Under the pieces are notes generated by a model. It was not told the DNA's origin. It saw nothing but the letters and a program-made list of their open reading frames with translations, and did not search any database. A DNA stretch of 16,992 bases from JALEFZ01 sp039817415 (GTDB lineage Bacteria > Bacteroidota > Bacteroidia > J057): contig JBCBVV010000081.1 of assembly GCA_039817415.1 (NCBI GenBank), positions 1 to 16,992 of the forward strand, read 5' to 3'. Below, in pieces: positions 1-8,192 of this stretch. A program made the position numbers and the translations under genes. How positions within the stretch are numbered: the stretch's first letter is position 1; each line of letters opens with the position of its first letter.

Positions 1-83
1 CTAATGAGGTAAGACAGAAGTGTTTATTAGACCCGAAATTTCTAGTTCCAGACGTTGCTACATAAGGGAGGACCTCAGAATTT

Positions 84-100
84 TTAGATTGAAAATCTAA
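84..100 (-). terminator. AT-rich hairpin after the peptidase gene, possible weak terminator
   Basis: A perfect 7-bp inverted repeat (TTAGATT / AATCTAA) with a 3-nt loop lies about 35 bp beyond the stop codon of the last gene of the restriction operon. On the minus strand it is followed by a short A/T-rich tail but no clear T run, so it would be a weak terminator. The remaining bases of 1-134 contain no gene that I can see. Confidence 0.3.
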
Positions 101-134
101 CCTTACGGGGTTTTGTGGAATACTACCCTCAACC

Positions 135-875
135 TCAATACCCCCAATCCTCATGGGCTAATGGAGCACGGTTTAACTCCTCACGACGGAGTCGCCAATC
201 TGGCATGTGGTGGTCCATGTAGGCCATGAAGCGCGCTGTGTGGTGACGCTCAAGCAGGTGTACCATTTCGTGTAAAAGAATGTATTCCAGACAGATGGGC
301 GGCTTCTTGGCGAGATGCAGGTTGAGCAAGATACGAGCTTTGTCTGTGTTGCAGGAACCCCACTTGGTGCGCATGACCTTGATGCCCCAGTGGTTGACCT
401 CCACTCCTAATCTGGGAGACCATTTATCTATCAAGGGCGGAACCTGCTGCTTTAGGTGGGACCGATACCATTCTCGTAAAATTCTTTCTTTGTTTTCCAG
501 ACTGGAAGAGGGACGGGTAAATAATCTCAGCTTCTTGCCCTGCCATTCTACCCTATTGGGTCCGCTATGCGTGATGACCTCCAAGAGGTACCTCCTGCCC
601 TGAAAGTAGTGGCTTTCCCCATTTACCATGCTTCTGGGGGTTTCGCGAAGTTGCTCTTGAAAGGCCTTGATCTGCTTTCTGATCCAGGACAACTTGGAAA
701 TGGCAAAGAGACGCAACATCTCCCTGTCAGCATGAAGGGGAGCAGACAACTGCACACCACCATGAGGTGGATTCACCGTCAGGTGCATGTGCTTGATTGG
801 CTTTCGAATGACAGTAATGTCAAGGTCCCGAACCTTGATCGGCTCCTCTTTCTTTCCCTCCTTTTTAGTACTCAC
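135..875 (-). CDS. YgjP/SprT-like (DUF45) zinc metallopeptidase
   Basis: This 246-aa protein is probably a zinc-dependent peptidase of the YgjP-like/DUF45 family. The zinc site is visible as HEMVH at residues 202-206, followed by a His pair at 211-212 that would supply the third ligand. The family's conserved WGSC-type motif is present as KWGSC at 171-175. A family-type N-terminal beta-rich region runs from about residue 15 to 120. The length fits the family (about 230-250 aa). Its start codon overlaps the end of hsdR by 11 bp, so translation is probably coupled. A peptidase of this family directly behind hsdR is a recurring arrangement in Type I loci. Its substrate is not known; it may act in turnover or maturation of restriction subunits, but that is inference. 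It has no signal peptide and is presumably cytoplasmic. Confidence 0.85.
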   Translation of the reverse strand: MSTKKEGKKEEPIKVRDLDITVIRKPIKHMHLTVNPPHGGVQLSAPLHADREMLRLFAISKLSWIRKQIKAFQEQLRETPRSMVNGESHYFQGRRYLLEVITHSGPNRVEWQGKKLRLFTRPSSSLENKERILREWYRSHLKQQVPPLIDKWSPRLGVEVNHWGIKVMRTKWGSCNTDKARILLNLHLAKKPPICLEYILLHEMVHLLERHHTARFMAYMDHHMPDWRLRREELNRAPLAHEDWGY

Positions 876-3800
876 GCTGGGCTTTGATAATCTTCATGAT
901 GTTGGTGACAACTTCCTCTTCTTTCAAGATACCACTTATCGCTATTTTTAGCTTCTTTTCTTTGAGATTGTTTTCTCGCCAGCCATCCAGAATATTGGCT
1001 TGTATGACGTTATCCAATGCAAGGGTCAGGACTTCATCCTCGCCAAGGTTGTCGTACAACGCTCGCTGAGCATTGGTGGTTAAGGATGCTGGATAGTCTC
1101 CCTTGTTGTCCTCTCCTCCAATTTGAGCGGCCAAGTCCTTGATTTTCTGAAGGTATTCTTCATATGCCAGGGTCTCTTCCTTTCTTTGTCTTATCAATTC
1201 CAGTAGCAACTCCGACATTTTCTCATAATATGCAGGATTGGTAGACGATTTTTCGGTAATGACCTTGCTGACATTGTTTTCTATCTTTTCCGCCATGGCC
1301 TCTTTGTCCCGTTTGGTGGTGTACGCGCCGGAAGATTCAGAGGCAATGTTGACGATCAAGTCAACCAGAGAGGCATTCTCAAAGTCGGATATCTTTTTGC
1401 TGGCTTTGGCATCTATGTACATATCCATCAACTGTCGCATTCCAGGTTCATAGGCTTTTAAGTCTACAAAATCACGGCTTGCCTGTTTGATGGTCTCCCT
1501 AAGCTTGGTGTAGAAGGTTACCTGCTCCTTGATTTCCCTTTCCTCTTTTGGACTGTAGCCCAATTTGCTCATCTCATTGGCTACACTGGTATAGCAACGC
1601 AACAGGCTAACCACGGCCTTGTAGAATACCAACCTGCGTTCTTCTCGGTCTTTTAGGTCAGATTCCACTTCGGTATTTCCGCAGAAATAACGAATAAAGG
1701 CAGGTTCGTCCTGTGGGTGTACCACTTCACAAATGGCCACAACGGCTTCAAGGGCATCATCAAGGTTTTCACGACTCGTTTTCAAGCGATCTTTCAACAA
1801 GCCTTTTACGTCCTCATCATCGAAGTTGTCAAAGGCTTCTGATGTATAATCACGAATGGATTTTTCCAGGCTGTTGAATAGGTCCTTGTAATCGATGATG
1901 TAGCCGTAGGTTTTGTTTTCTCCATCTACTCGATTGACACGACAAATGGCCTGAAAAAGGCCATGATCCTGCATGGATTTGTCAATGTATAGATAGGTGG
2001 CGGAAGGCGCATCAAAACCTGTGAGGAGTTTGTCAACGACAATCAATAGCTTCATCCGCTTGGGCTCATGGATGAAGAGTTCCTTGACTCTTTTCTCAAA
2101 ATCAATGGGATCCTCTCCCTTCAGCATGTCCTGATAGATGCGGTATTTCAGAATGATTTCCGTATCGCCCTCGCCAGCATCTTCCGCCTTGATGTCTCCA
2201 TGATGGGGAGAGTAAGAGGTTATGATAGCACATTCTGTGAATTTGGATTGCTGGAAGAGTTCGTAATACTTACACGCCTGGTATATGCTATTCGAGACCA
2301 ACATGGCATTTCCTTCGCCTGTAGATAGTCTGGGTTTCACTTTGAAATCCTTGACGATGTCGAAGACTATTTTTTTCAACCTGGATTCAGAGCCCAGTAC
2401 CTTTTGCATGGTTCCCCATTTCTTTTTCAGGACTTCTTTGGCGACATAGGTCAACCCCTTTGTTTCTGCCTCAAACCACTCGTCAATGCTTTTTTGATCG
2501 GTTACAAATTGAGCTACATCCCTAGCCTCGTAGAGCAAGTCCAGCACTACCCCATCCGCTACGGCCTCGTCAAACTTGTAGGGGTTGCCGATGTAAGGGC
2601 CGAATATTTCGATGCTTTTCTGCTTGTCCTTTTTGAGTAAGGGTGTCCCCGTGAAACCAATGAAGAGGGCTTCTGGCATGATGGCTTTCATGGCTTCGTG
2701 AAGCTTTCCAGATTGGGTACGGTGACACTCATCGACAAACACAAAAATATTGCCCTTGGGAGAAAAGTCTGTCCCTGAAGCCTGCTTGATCTCTTTGAGA
2801 TAGGTTTCCTGGCTGTCCTTGTCATGTTCAAGTTTTCGCCTGCCAAATTTATGGACCAAGCTACAGATAAGGGACTCTGTTTTTTCGTTTAGTTTCTTGA
2901 GAACATCCCTTCCGCTTTGGGTTCGGTAGGCATTTTCACCTACAGCTTTGAAGAGTTTTTCAATCTGATCGTCCAATTCTTCCCGGTCTGTGATGATCAG
3001 CACACGGCTGTCTGTGATGTTTTCTCTGATCCACTTGGTGAGCCAAACCATGGTAAGGCTCTTGCCACTGCCCTGGGTGTGCCAGAGAATTCCTCCCTTG
3101 CGGTCAAGTATCCTTTCCTGTGCAGCCTTGATGCCAAAGTACTGGTTGGGCCGACATACCTTTTTGACTCCTTTGTCGAAAATGGTAAAGTCATAGACCA
3201 GTTCCAACAACCTTTTCTTGTTACAAAGTAGGTAGAGGTATTTGTCTAGAGAATATTCAAACTCTCTATCGACTTCTTCTTTCCATTTGAGGAAGTACTT
3301 TTCAGAGGTTAGGCTGGTTCCATAACGGAGTCCCTGGCTGTCATTTCCCGCCATGACCAACTGCATAGCGGTATAGAAATGAGGAATAAAATCCTCAGAC
3401 TGGCTGCTGATGTGTTGGCGGATGCCTTTTTCCAGCGCTATACGGGTGTTTTTTAGTTCTATGATGCCCAGAGCAATGCCATTGACGTAGAGGACAAGGT
3501 CTGGGCGGCGATTGTACTTCTTTCCTTTGACAGAGACCTCTTCTGCTATGCCAAAGAAATTGTTCTCAGGATGCTTCCAGTCAATCAAATGGACACTCTC
3601 CTTCATTTTCCCCAATTCCTCTCGGACATTGACGCCGTATCTGAGCAGGCTGTAGACTTTCTTATTGGCCTCATAAAGCCCCTTGACTCCCACGCTTTGG
3701 CAGATTTTTGACAATTCCCCAATCGCTTTATCTGTCAGCACCTTGGAATAGCCTTGCCTTTCCATCAGGAAGGTTTTCAAAAGTTGGATTTCTATGGGGC

Positions 3801-3915
3801 TGTCTCGTTGCCCATCCTCCCAATTTCCTTGGTAGCTATAGCCCAATTGCTCGGTGAATAAGCGAATGACCCGCTGCTGGGTGATACTCTCTTTTTTGCC
3901 TATGTCTTTGTTCAT
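865..3915 (-). CDS. hsdR: Type I restriction enzyme, R (HsdR) subunit
   Basis: This is the ATP-dependent translocase and endonuclease subunit of a Type I restriction-modification complex (with HsdM and HsdS), cutting unmethylated foreign DNA in the cytoplasm. The N-terminal PD-(D/E)XK nuclease is visible as RPDLVLY (D139) followed by IIELKN (E153, K155) and a Q in the following helix (GIRQH, Q167). The SF2 motor follows, with Walker A TQGSGKS at 280-286, DECH at 395-398 and FTGTP at 421-425, and a motif VI-like QAICRVNR further on. A C-terminal helical region completes the protein. At 1016 aa it has the usual size and shows no frameshift. The gene lies 23 bp behind the HEPN-like gene and overlaps the downstream peptidase gene by 11 bp. 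It is separated from hsdM-hsdS by three accessory genes. Confidence 0.97.
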   Translation of the reverse strand: MNKDIGKKESITQQRVIRLFTEQLGYSYQGNWEDGQRDSPIEIQLLKTFLMERQGYSKVLTDKAIGELSKICQSVGVKGLYEANKKVYSLLRYGVNVREELGKMKESVHLIDWKHPENNFFGIAEEVSVKGKKYNRRPDLVLYVNGIALGIIELKNTRIALEKGIRQHISSQSEDFIPHFYTAMQLVMAGNDSQGLRYGTSLTSEKYFLKWKEEVDREFEYSLDKYLYLLCNKKRLLELVYDFTIFDKGVKKVCRPNQYFGIKAAQERILDRKGGILWHTQGSGKSLTMVWLTKWIRENITDSRVLIITDREELDDQIEKLFKAVGENAYRTQSGRDVLKKLNEKTESLICSLVHKFGRRKLEHDKDSQETYLKEIKQASGTDFSPKGNIFVFVDECHRTQSGKLHEAMKAIMPEALFIGFTGTPLLKKDKQKSIEIFGPYIGNPYKFDEAVADGVVLDLLYEARDVAQFVTDQKSIDEWFEAETKGLTYVAKEVLKKKWGTMQKVLGSESRLKKIVFDIVKDFKVKPRLSTGEGNAMLVSNSIYQACKYYELFQQSKFTECAIITSYSPHHGDIKAEDAGEGDTEIILKYRIYQDMLKGEDPIDFEKRVKELFIHEPKRMKLLIVVDKLLTGFDAPSATYLYIDKSMQDHGLFQAICRVNRVDGENKTYGYIIDYKDLFNSLEKSIRDYTSEAFDNFDDEDVKGLLKDRLKTSRENLDDALEAVVAICEVVHPQDEPAFIRYFCGNTEVESDLKDREERRLVFYKAVVSLLRCYTSVANEMSKLGYSPKEEREIKEQVTFYTKLRETIKQASRDFVDLKAYEPGMRQLMDMYIDAKASKKISDFENASLVDLIVNIASESSGAYTTKRDKEAMAEKIENNVSKVITEKSSTNPAYYEKMSELLLELIRQRKEETLAYEEYLQKIKDLAAQIGGEDNKGDYPASLTTNAQRALYDNLGEDEVLTLALDNVIQANILDGWRENNLKEKKLKIAISGILKEEEVVTNIMKIIKAQREY

Positions 3916-3938
3916 GTGGATGATTTATAAAGAATGCC

Positions 3939-4787
3939 TTACTTCTCAGGACTGATAAAATCCTTTAGTTTAATTCTATTTTCCAGCGTCAAATAGGCCT
4001 TTTCGAATATATGAATGTGATGAAAGAAGATTTCGAGAGAATCGAAATTATAAATGTTACTTGATTTTTCACTCAACTCTAAATTTTGTTGTGTAACTGG
4101 ATCTTTAAAATGAGCAACTCTTTTTCTTAATCCATTGATGCTTTTAAGGGGTTCTTCCAAAAATCCAAGTTCTTTCCCTTTAAATTTCACACAATATTTG
4201 ATCAGTTTAAATAAATAAGTAGTTTGAAAAGGTCCCAAGATTTTCACTTGCTCCTTGTTAATTCCTTCTGGTCCTACATCCTGCTCAATTGAAATCCTAT
4301 CAGCCTCCTTTTTATCCCTACCTATCAGATCGAACAGATACCTTCTCACGTTATTCTCAAAAACCAATAAGTCCTTGTATAGGGCAATCAACACGGCTTT
4401 GTGATTATAATCGCATATATGAACAATCCCAGAAATTGGATCAGTAGGGAAATTATCATTATCAATTTTTCCATCCCAACTTTTGAAAACAAAAGCTACA
4501 TCGTGTAGCTCCTTAGAATTTTTTTCCTCGGCTTTAAAAATATCTAGGTTCTGTTGCTTGAAAATATAACTACCTTCAAGCAACACTCGATCCGAGTCAA
4601 TTTTTCTCTTATCAGTAAATTTTTTCTTGTGCTCGCCCCATACATGAAAGTGTCTTTGATCTGGATCTGGCAGAAAATTAATATTCCATCCCTGGGAGAT
4701 TTTTTTGCAATAATCCTCTTGATTTGGGTCATAGAACAAGACCTCCTCAGACATAATATCTTTAAATGTAAGTTTATATATTTCCAT
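3939..4787 (-). CDS. CBS-like domain + HEPN domain protein, candidate defence effector
   Basis: This 282-aa protein belongs to no named family I can assign with certainty. The C-terminal half ends in a helical region containing RKRVAH (R221 to H226). That fits the RX4-6H catalytic motif of HEPN-fold ribonucleases, as found in Abi, toxin and CRISPR effector proteins. The N-terminal half resembles a CBS pair: residues 8-35 look like the start of a CBS motif (KDIMSEEVLFYDP), and 119-150 carries GIVHICDYN followed by a long amphipathic helix. CBS pairs bind adenine nucleotides, so a nucleotide-sensing switch controlling an RNA-cutting domain is a reasonable inference. A plain HEPN protein without nuclease activity remains possible. 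The gene lies between the NucS-like gene (31-bp gap) and hsdR (23-bp gap). It is visibly more AT-rich than hsdR, suggesting later acquisition. Confidence 0.6.
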   Translation of the reverse strand: MEIYKLTFKDIMSEEVLFYDPNQEDYCKKISQGWNINFLPDPDQRHFHVWGEHKKKFTDKRKIDSDRVLLEGSYIFKQQNLDIFKAEEKNSKELHDVAFVFKSWDGKIDNDNFPTDPISGIVHICDYNHKAVLIALYKDLLVFENNVRRYLFDLIGRDKKEADRISIEQDVGPEGINKEQVKILGPFQTTYLFKLIKYCVKFKGKELGFLEEPLKSINGLRKRVAHFKDPVTQQNLELSEKSSNIYNFDSLEIFFHHIHIFEKAYLTLENRIKLKDFISPEK

Positions 4788-4818
4788 CTAAATAGTATTA
4801 AAAATTTGATTCAGGGAT

Positions 4819-5745
4819 TTAGCCCTTTATTAAGGAGAAATTCACCTCATAGCGGTAAAAGTCTATATTAGGAGCCACTGACAAGGCTCTTTTGATACGC
4901 AAATCGTCCTCCAGCGCAATGATTACACCTTTTACTACTTGTTCTTTTTCAGCCAAATCCTCTTGCACGTACCCCATATATCTTTGTACTTGCCCTACAA
5001 CATTGTCACTTACTCTTCCTTTTTTGAGTTCTACCACAAGGAGTTTTCCCTTGTCCTTGCTAATGGCGAGAATATCCATTGGTCCTGTATCTGTTTGAAA
5101 TTGCTGGCCTACTACTTCGCCATCCACTTCATAAATGTCATACTCCTTTCCCAGCTCGGTTTGGGCCCAATTTTTAACAAGGAACTCTTCCAAATGCTTC
5201 TCTAATGCAAATACAACAGGATCCTCAATTGTATCATCGGTCGATACAATTTTAGGAGGAGAAACGTTTCCAATAAGACCATCTATTTCTTCGGCATATT
5301 TAGTTATGTCGGCAATGGTACCTATGGATCGTGTAGAGTTCTGGAAGGCCCTTGTCATACTTTCACGTGAAATGCGTCCAGGATACCAAACTATTTCCCT
5401 TCTGTGAGGTAAAATCTTCCCTGGATGATAAGAATAATCTGAAGATATTTCACCTGAATAATAATTGCCGTTCCCATCTGGAGAAAGAATCACATCTCCT
5501 TTAGACAAGCCTTTGGACACCGTCCACAACATTCCACATGCAAGACCAGCCGCAACTTTACTTTTACCTGGATGCTTCTCTAGCCAAATGGGAATAAATT
5601 TCTTATTGAAGTCTCTCCAATTTTCTGGTAATTCATGAGTCAAATCCTGATCTATGTCTATATCGGCTCCAATAAAGCCTCCTTTGTAACATTCATCAGC
5701 ATGAGCAGATCGGAAGCCTAACATCAAGCATTTGTATTGTTTCAT
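4819..5745 (-). CDS. PUA/EVE-like N-terminal domain fused to NucS/DUF91-like PD-(D/E)XK nuclease
   Basis: This 308-aa protein has two parts. The C-terminal part (about 175-308) is a PD-(D/E)XK nuclease like NucS/DUF91. It shows GPMDILA (D224), VVELKKG (E239, K241) and a QxxxY helix (Q252, Y256), so the catalytic residues look intact. The N-terminal part (about 5-150) has the order seen in front of some Mrr-like restriction enzymes: a GFIGADIDI strand, then SKGDVILSP, YYSGEISSDYSYHPG, HRREIVWYP and RSIGTIADI. I read it as a PUA/EVE-like fold, a class that often recognises modified bases, but this rests on pattern only. The likely role is a stand-alone nuclease, perhaps modification-dependent (Type IV-like). 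It starts 12 bp after the DUF4268 gene and is followed by the HEPN-like gene 31 bp away. Confidence 0.75.
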   Translation of the reverse strand: MKQYKCLMLGFRSAHADECYKGGFIGADIDIDQDLTHELPENWRDFNKKFIPIWLEKHPGKSKVAAGLACGMLWTVSKGLSKGDVILSPDGNGNYYSGEISSDYSYHPGKILPHRREIVWYPGRISRESMTRAFQNSTRSIGTIADITKYAEEIDGLIGNVSPPKIVSTDDTIEDPVVFALEKHLEEFLVKNWAQTELGKEYDIYEVDGEVVGQQFQTDTGPMDILAISKDKGKLLVVELKKGRVSDNVVGQVQRYMGYVQEDLAEKEQVVKGVIIALEDDLRIKRALSVAPNIDFYRYEVNFSLIKG

Positions 5746-5757
5746 TGAATTGTCTAT

Positions 5758-6870
5758 TTATTTTGAATTTAACTCACGAATCACTGGCCGAAAAGTCCGA
5801 TTCAGTTTCTCTGATATGTCTATGAGGTAGGTGATCATCTGCTGCCAGTATGCCTTATCGTAGAGTGAGACCCCATCTAGTTGAGCCTTGATTCTACAAT
5901 CAATTTTTTCATCCATACGTTCCCAGATAAGAGGAGCTCCAAAAGCTTTTTCTATAAGTTCTTTTCGTTCTAACAGGAAATCGAAACAACGCTCATTTTC
6001 TTCTTTATTTCCTCTGCTGATATATATTTCGCCTCGAGTATACGATTTGGCAACTCCTAAATTTAAGTTGATCCCGCTCATCCCTATGCCAGTTCCAATC
6101 CACGCATCTTTGGATGAGGATATAGAAGAAAAAACACTGTGGACTTCATTGGCCTCTGAGAGAAACTTAGCCCAAAATTCAAGGCGTAATTTGTGCCTTT
6201 CCTTTAAGCCTTCTTGCTGAAAAATTTCTTCCTTGCTTTTGTTGGCCATGCTAATGGTATATTCCTCCGTGTCCTTTACAGGAAGAATTTGGTCAAAACT
6301 GAGAAAGACTTGCTCCCCCATGGCACTCAAGGAAACCTTGAAACACTGGATACGGAGACCAAAATTAAACAGCCACAAGATGGTAGAGGTCACTTCCTTG
6401 CGAAAGTTTGCAGCAACCAGCATAAGTCTTTGGGTATAGCCTGTATTGAGTTGAATCTCAGCGAAATCTTCTTTGCCCAAAAACTCTACAATGCGCTCTT
6501 CAGCCAATAATCCTTTTTCATACCGGTCAAGATAGTCCTGGAAAATTCGTCTGATTTCGTCTTTGCTGAGGCTGCTACAATAAGAGGCATATTTGATTGC
6601 CTGCCAGGAAACATCTCTTCCGCTGTCGTCTAGTTTGTTTTCGATGATGACTAGTCTCCCTTCCTTATCGAGAGCCAATAAGTCGAGCCGTTCGCGGGTA
6701 TTTTGAAAGCCATCAAACTCTTTTTGAATGATGAGAAGCTCTTCCCCCAAACAAGAAGGATCCTTAGCGATCCACTCCTGCAAGTGGTCTCTCTCCCGAA
6801 ACCCCAACTCACTGAATGTTCGGGTTTCAAGGCGATTAAGTTGATTGTGATTTTTGTCGATTTGATACAT
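5758..6870 (-). CDS. PD-(D/E)XK nuclease-like protein with C-terminal DUF4268
   Basis: This 370-aa protein has an N-terminal PD-(D/E)XK-like core: a Glu-rich helix region (E43/E44), RLDLLALD (D63), RLVIIENKL (E77, K79) and a QAIKYASY helix (Q90, Y94). The C-terminal part, from about residue 225 to 365, matches DUF4268, with a KLRLEFWAKF helix, the ISRGNKEENERCFDFLL segment and a conserved Trp-rich end. Proteins of this architecture commonly accompany Type I and other restriction loci. Their function is not established; a restriction accessory nuclease is the usual inference. Its ATG shares one base with the hsdS stop codon (TAATG), which implies translational coupling to hsdS. It should therefore be made in step with the specificity subunit. 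Confidence 0.8.
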   Translation of the reverse strand: MYQIDKNHNQLNRLETRTFSELGFRERDHLQEWIAKDPSCLGEELLIIQKEFDGFQNTRERLDLLALDKEGRLVIIENKLDDSGRDVSWQAIKYASYCSSLSKDEIRRIFQDYLDRYEKGLLAEERIVEFLGKEDFAEIQLNTGYTQRLMLVAANFRKEVTSTILWLFNFGLRIQCFKVSLSAMGEQVFLSFDQILPVKDTEEYTISMANKSKEEIFQQEGLKERHKLRLEFWAKFLSEANEVHSVFSSISSSKDAWIGTGIGMSGINLNLGVAKSYTRGEIYISRGNKEENERCFDFLLERKELIEKAFGAPLIWERMDEKIDCRIKAQLDGVSLYDKAYWQQMITYLIDISEKLNRTFRPVIRELNSK

Positions 6871-8105
6871 TATATTAGTCTCGTCTTTCCCGTCAGTAAT
6901 TCCTGCATCATGCCTTGCTTGAGGCTTTGTAGCTTAGATTTTTTCCTTTGGAGTTCCTGTATGGAGCTGTCTAGGTCCGATAGGGTTTGGGCGATCAGAC
7001 GCTGCTCCTTGAGCGTGGGGGGGAGTGGGATTTGAAATGAATAAAGTGTTTTATTGGTTATCTGGTTTATTGTTGCCCCAAGGCTAGTAGAAATTTGTCT
7101 TTGAATTATTTCAGAAATAATAACTTGGAAAATAAATTTCGGATCCAATATTGTTCGAAATACAGACATAAATGCTCCAAAAGTTTCCCCTACTGATTCC
7201 CCCACAATTAGTGCTGCCTTTCCAATTAGATTCTTACTTCCATTCCTCACGCAAATTAGAATATCATGCTTTTGGAGAATAAGTTTTTGGGGAATTTCCT
7301 TTTCAACGAACACATTATCCAAATAGGATAGTTGGTTTTCTTGGATATTTGAAGATCTGTGTACTAAGTATCCATTGTTACTAACCTCTGTAGGAGAATA
7401 AGTAAGTCCAATTATTGCCTCTCCAATTTCGTCAAATTTACTCACCTCCCAATCCTCAGGAATCCTCCCGACCTCAGTCATCTTATAGCCCTTCCCTTGT
7501 CCGAAACCTGGGAGGCGGGTCTGTCCTGTGAGGAGTTGCTGCATGGCGCCCTGCTTGATGGCCTGCTTCTTGGCGATGAGCTTGTCGTGCTGGGCGATCA
7601 GGGCATCCACCTCCGATAGGGCCCCGGCGATGAGGCGCTGCTCCTTGAGCGTGGGGGGGAGTGGGATGGGGAGTTTTTTTAGTTTATTAACAGACAAACC
7701 TGGCTGAGCAGATGATTCTGAGAGTCTATTCAGTTTTAATCTTTTTAAAAAAAAATAGGCAAAATGAGGACTAGTACCTGATGCAGGGTTAAAAACAACA
7801 GCATGTTCAGATGCGAAAAATTTTCCTGTTACTAATTTTACATTTCCGCAATGCGCTCCTTGACGCCCTATAAGAGGGAAAATACCATCATGTGTAAATT
7901 TATGGGTAAAACCTCTTAGTCCATTTCCACCATAACAAGGGTAAATACCTTCTGTGAAAATATAATCTCCAGTAATCCCATTGCCACTTTTCATTGAGCC
8001 TACCTCCCCTAACTCCTTCACCTCCCAATCCTCAGGAATCATCCCGACCTCGGTCATTTTATATCCTGGTTTTGTCATCTTATTGCTGCTTGTATGTTCT
8101 TGCAT
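6870..8105 (-). CDS. hsdS: Type I restriction-modification specificity (HsdS) subunit
   Basis: This 411-aa protein is the DNA-recognition subunit that directs HsdM and HsdR to a two-part target sequence. It has the standard duplicated layout. Target recognition domain 1 runs from about residue 30 to 145 and domain 2 from about 222 to 358. Each starts after a YKMTEVG-IPEDWEV segment (15-29 and 207-221) and ends in IPLPPTLKEQRLIA followed by a helical spacer (147-195 and 359-405). These repeats are also conserved at DNA level (see repeat entries), while the recognition domains are AT-rich and different from each other, so the target is probably asymmetric. The coding strand carries a T9 run in domain 1 and a C7 run in each conserved repeat. 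The gene follows hsdM after an 87-bp gap and touches the DUF4268 gene. The target cannot be predicted from sequence alone. Confidence 0.96.
   Translation of the reverse strand: MQEHTSSNKMTKPGYKMTEVGMIPEDWEVKELGEVGSMKSGNGITGDYIFTEGIYPCYGGNGLRGFTHKFTHDGIFPLIGRQGAHCGNVKLVTGKFFASEHAVVFNPASGTSPHFAYFFLKRLKLNRLSESSAQPGLSVNKLKKLPIPLPPTLKEQRLIAGALSEVDALIAQHDKLIAKKQAIKQGAMQQLLTGQTRLPGFGQGKGYKMTEVGRIPEDWEVSKFDEIGEAIIGLTYSPTEVSNNGYLVHRSSNIQENQLSYLDNVFVEKEIPQKLILQKHDILICVRNGSKNLIGKAALIVGESVGETFGAFMSVFRTILDPKFIFQVIISEIIQRQISTSLGATINQITNKTLYSFQIPLPPTLKEQRLIAQTLSDLDSSIQELQRKKSKLQSLKQGMMQELLTGKTRLI
6991..7031. repeat. hsdS conserved-region DNA repeat, copy B (central/C-terminal)
   Basis: This is the partner of the copy at 7627-7667. 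The 32-bp core 7000-7031 is identical to 7636-7667, including a run of seven G (C on the coding strand), and the flanking bases are nearly identical. It encodes the IPLPPTLKEQRLIA helix start in both halves of HsdS. Such DNA identity can support recombination between hsdS halves or alleles. Confidence 0.9.
7443..7487. repeat. hsdS N-terminal-type DNA repeat, copy B
   Basis: This 45-bp segment matches 8019-8063 with three mismatches by eye (the first 22 bp are identical). It encodes the YKMTEVG-IPEDWEV segment that begins each half of HsdS. With the second repeat pair it brackets each target recognition domain. Confidence 0.88.
7627..7667. repeat. hsdS conserved-region DNA repeat, copy A
   Basis: This is the partner of 6991-7031, with an identical 32-bp core at 7636-7667. 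It lies at the end of target recognition domain 1 on the coding strand and includes the same C7 run. Confidence 0.9.
8019..8063. repeat. hsdS N-terminal-type DNA repeat, copy A
   Basis: This is the partner of 7443-7487, lying just inside the hsdS start. The pair delimits recognition domain 1 as an exchangeable cassette of about 530 bp. Confidence 0.88.
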
Positions 8106-8192
8106 ATTCTTTTGCCTATATCTATGGGTTTGGGCTGATGGCGTAATTCCTTTCCCAGGTTGAAGCTTTCCGCATTGTTGGTCTCTATCTCC

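Noticed and set aside
79..118. tRNA-Phe-like anticodon arm (TTAGA-TTGAAAA-TCTAA)
   Set aside because: The arm has a 5-bp stem and a 7-nt loop with GAA, but no D arm, T arm with TTCGA or acceptor stem can be formed around it, on either strand.
2588..2610. Third copy of the CTTACA/TGTAAG site within hsdR (TGTAAG at about 2591)
   Set aside because: The left arm reads CTTGTA and the spacing differs; it lies inside coding sequence.
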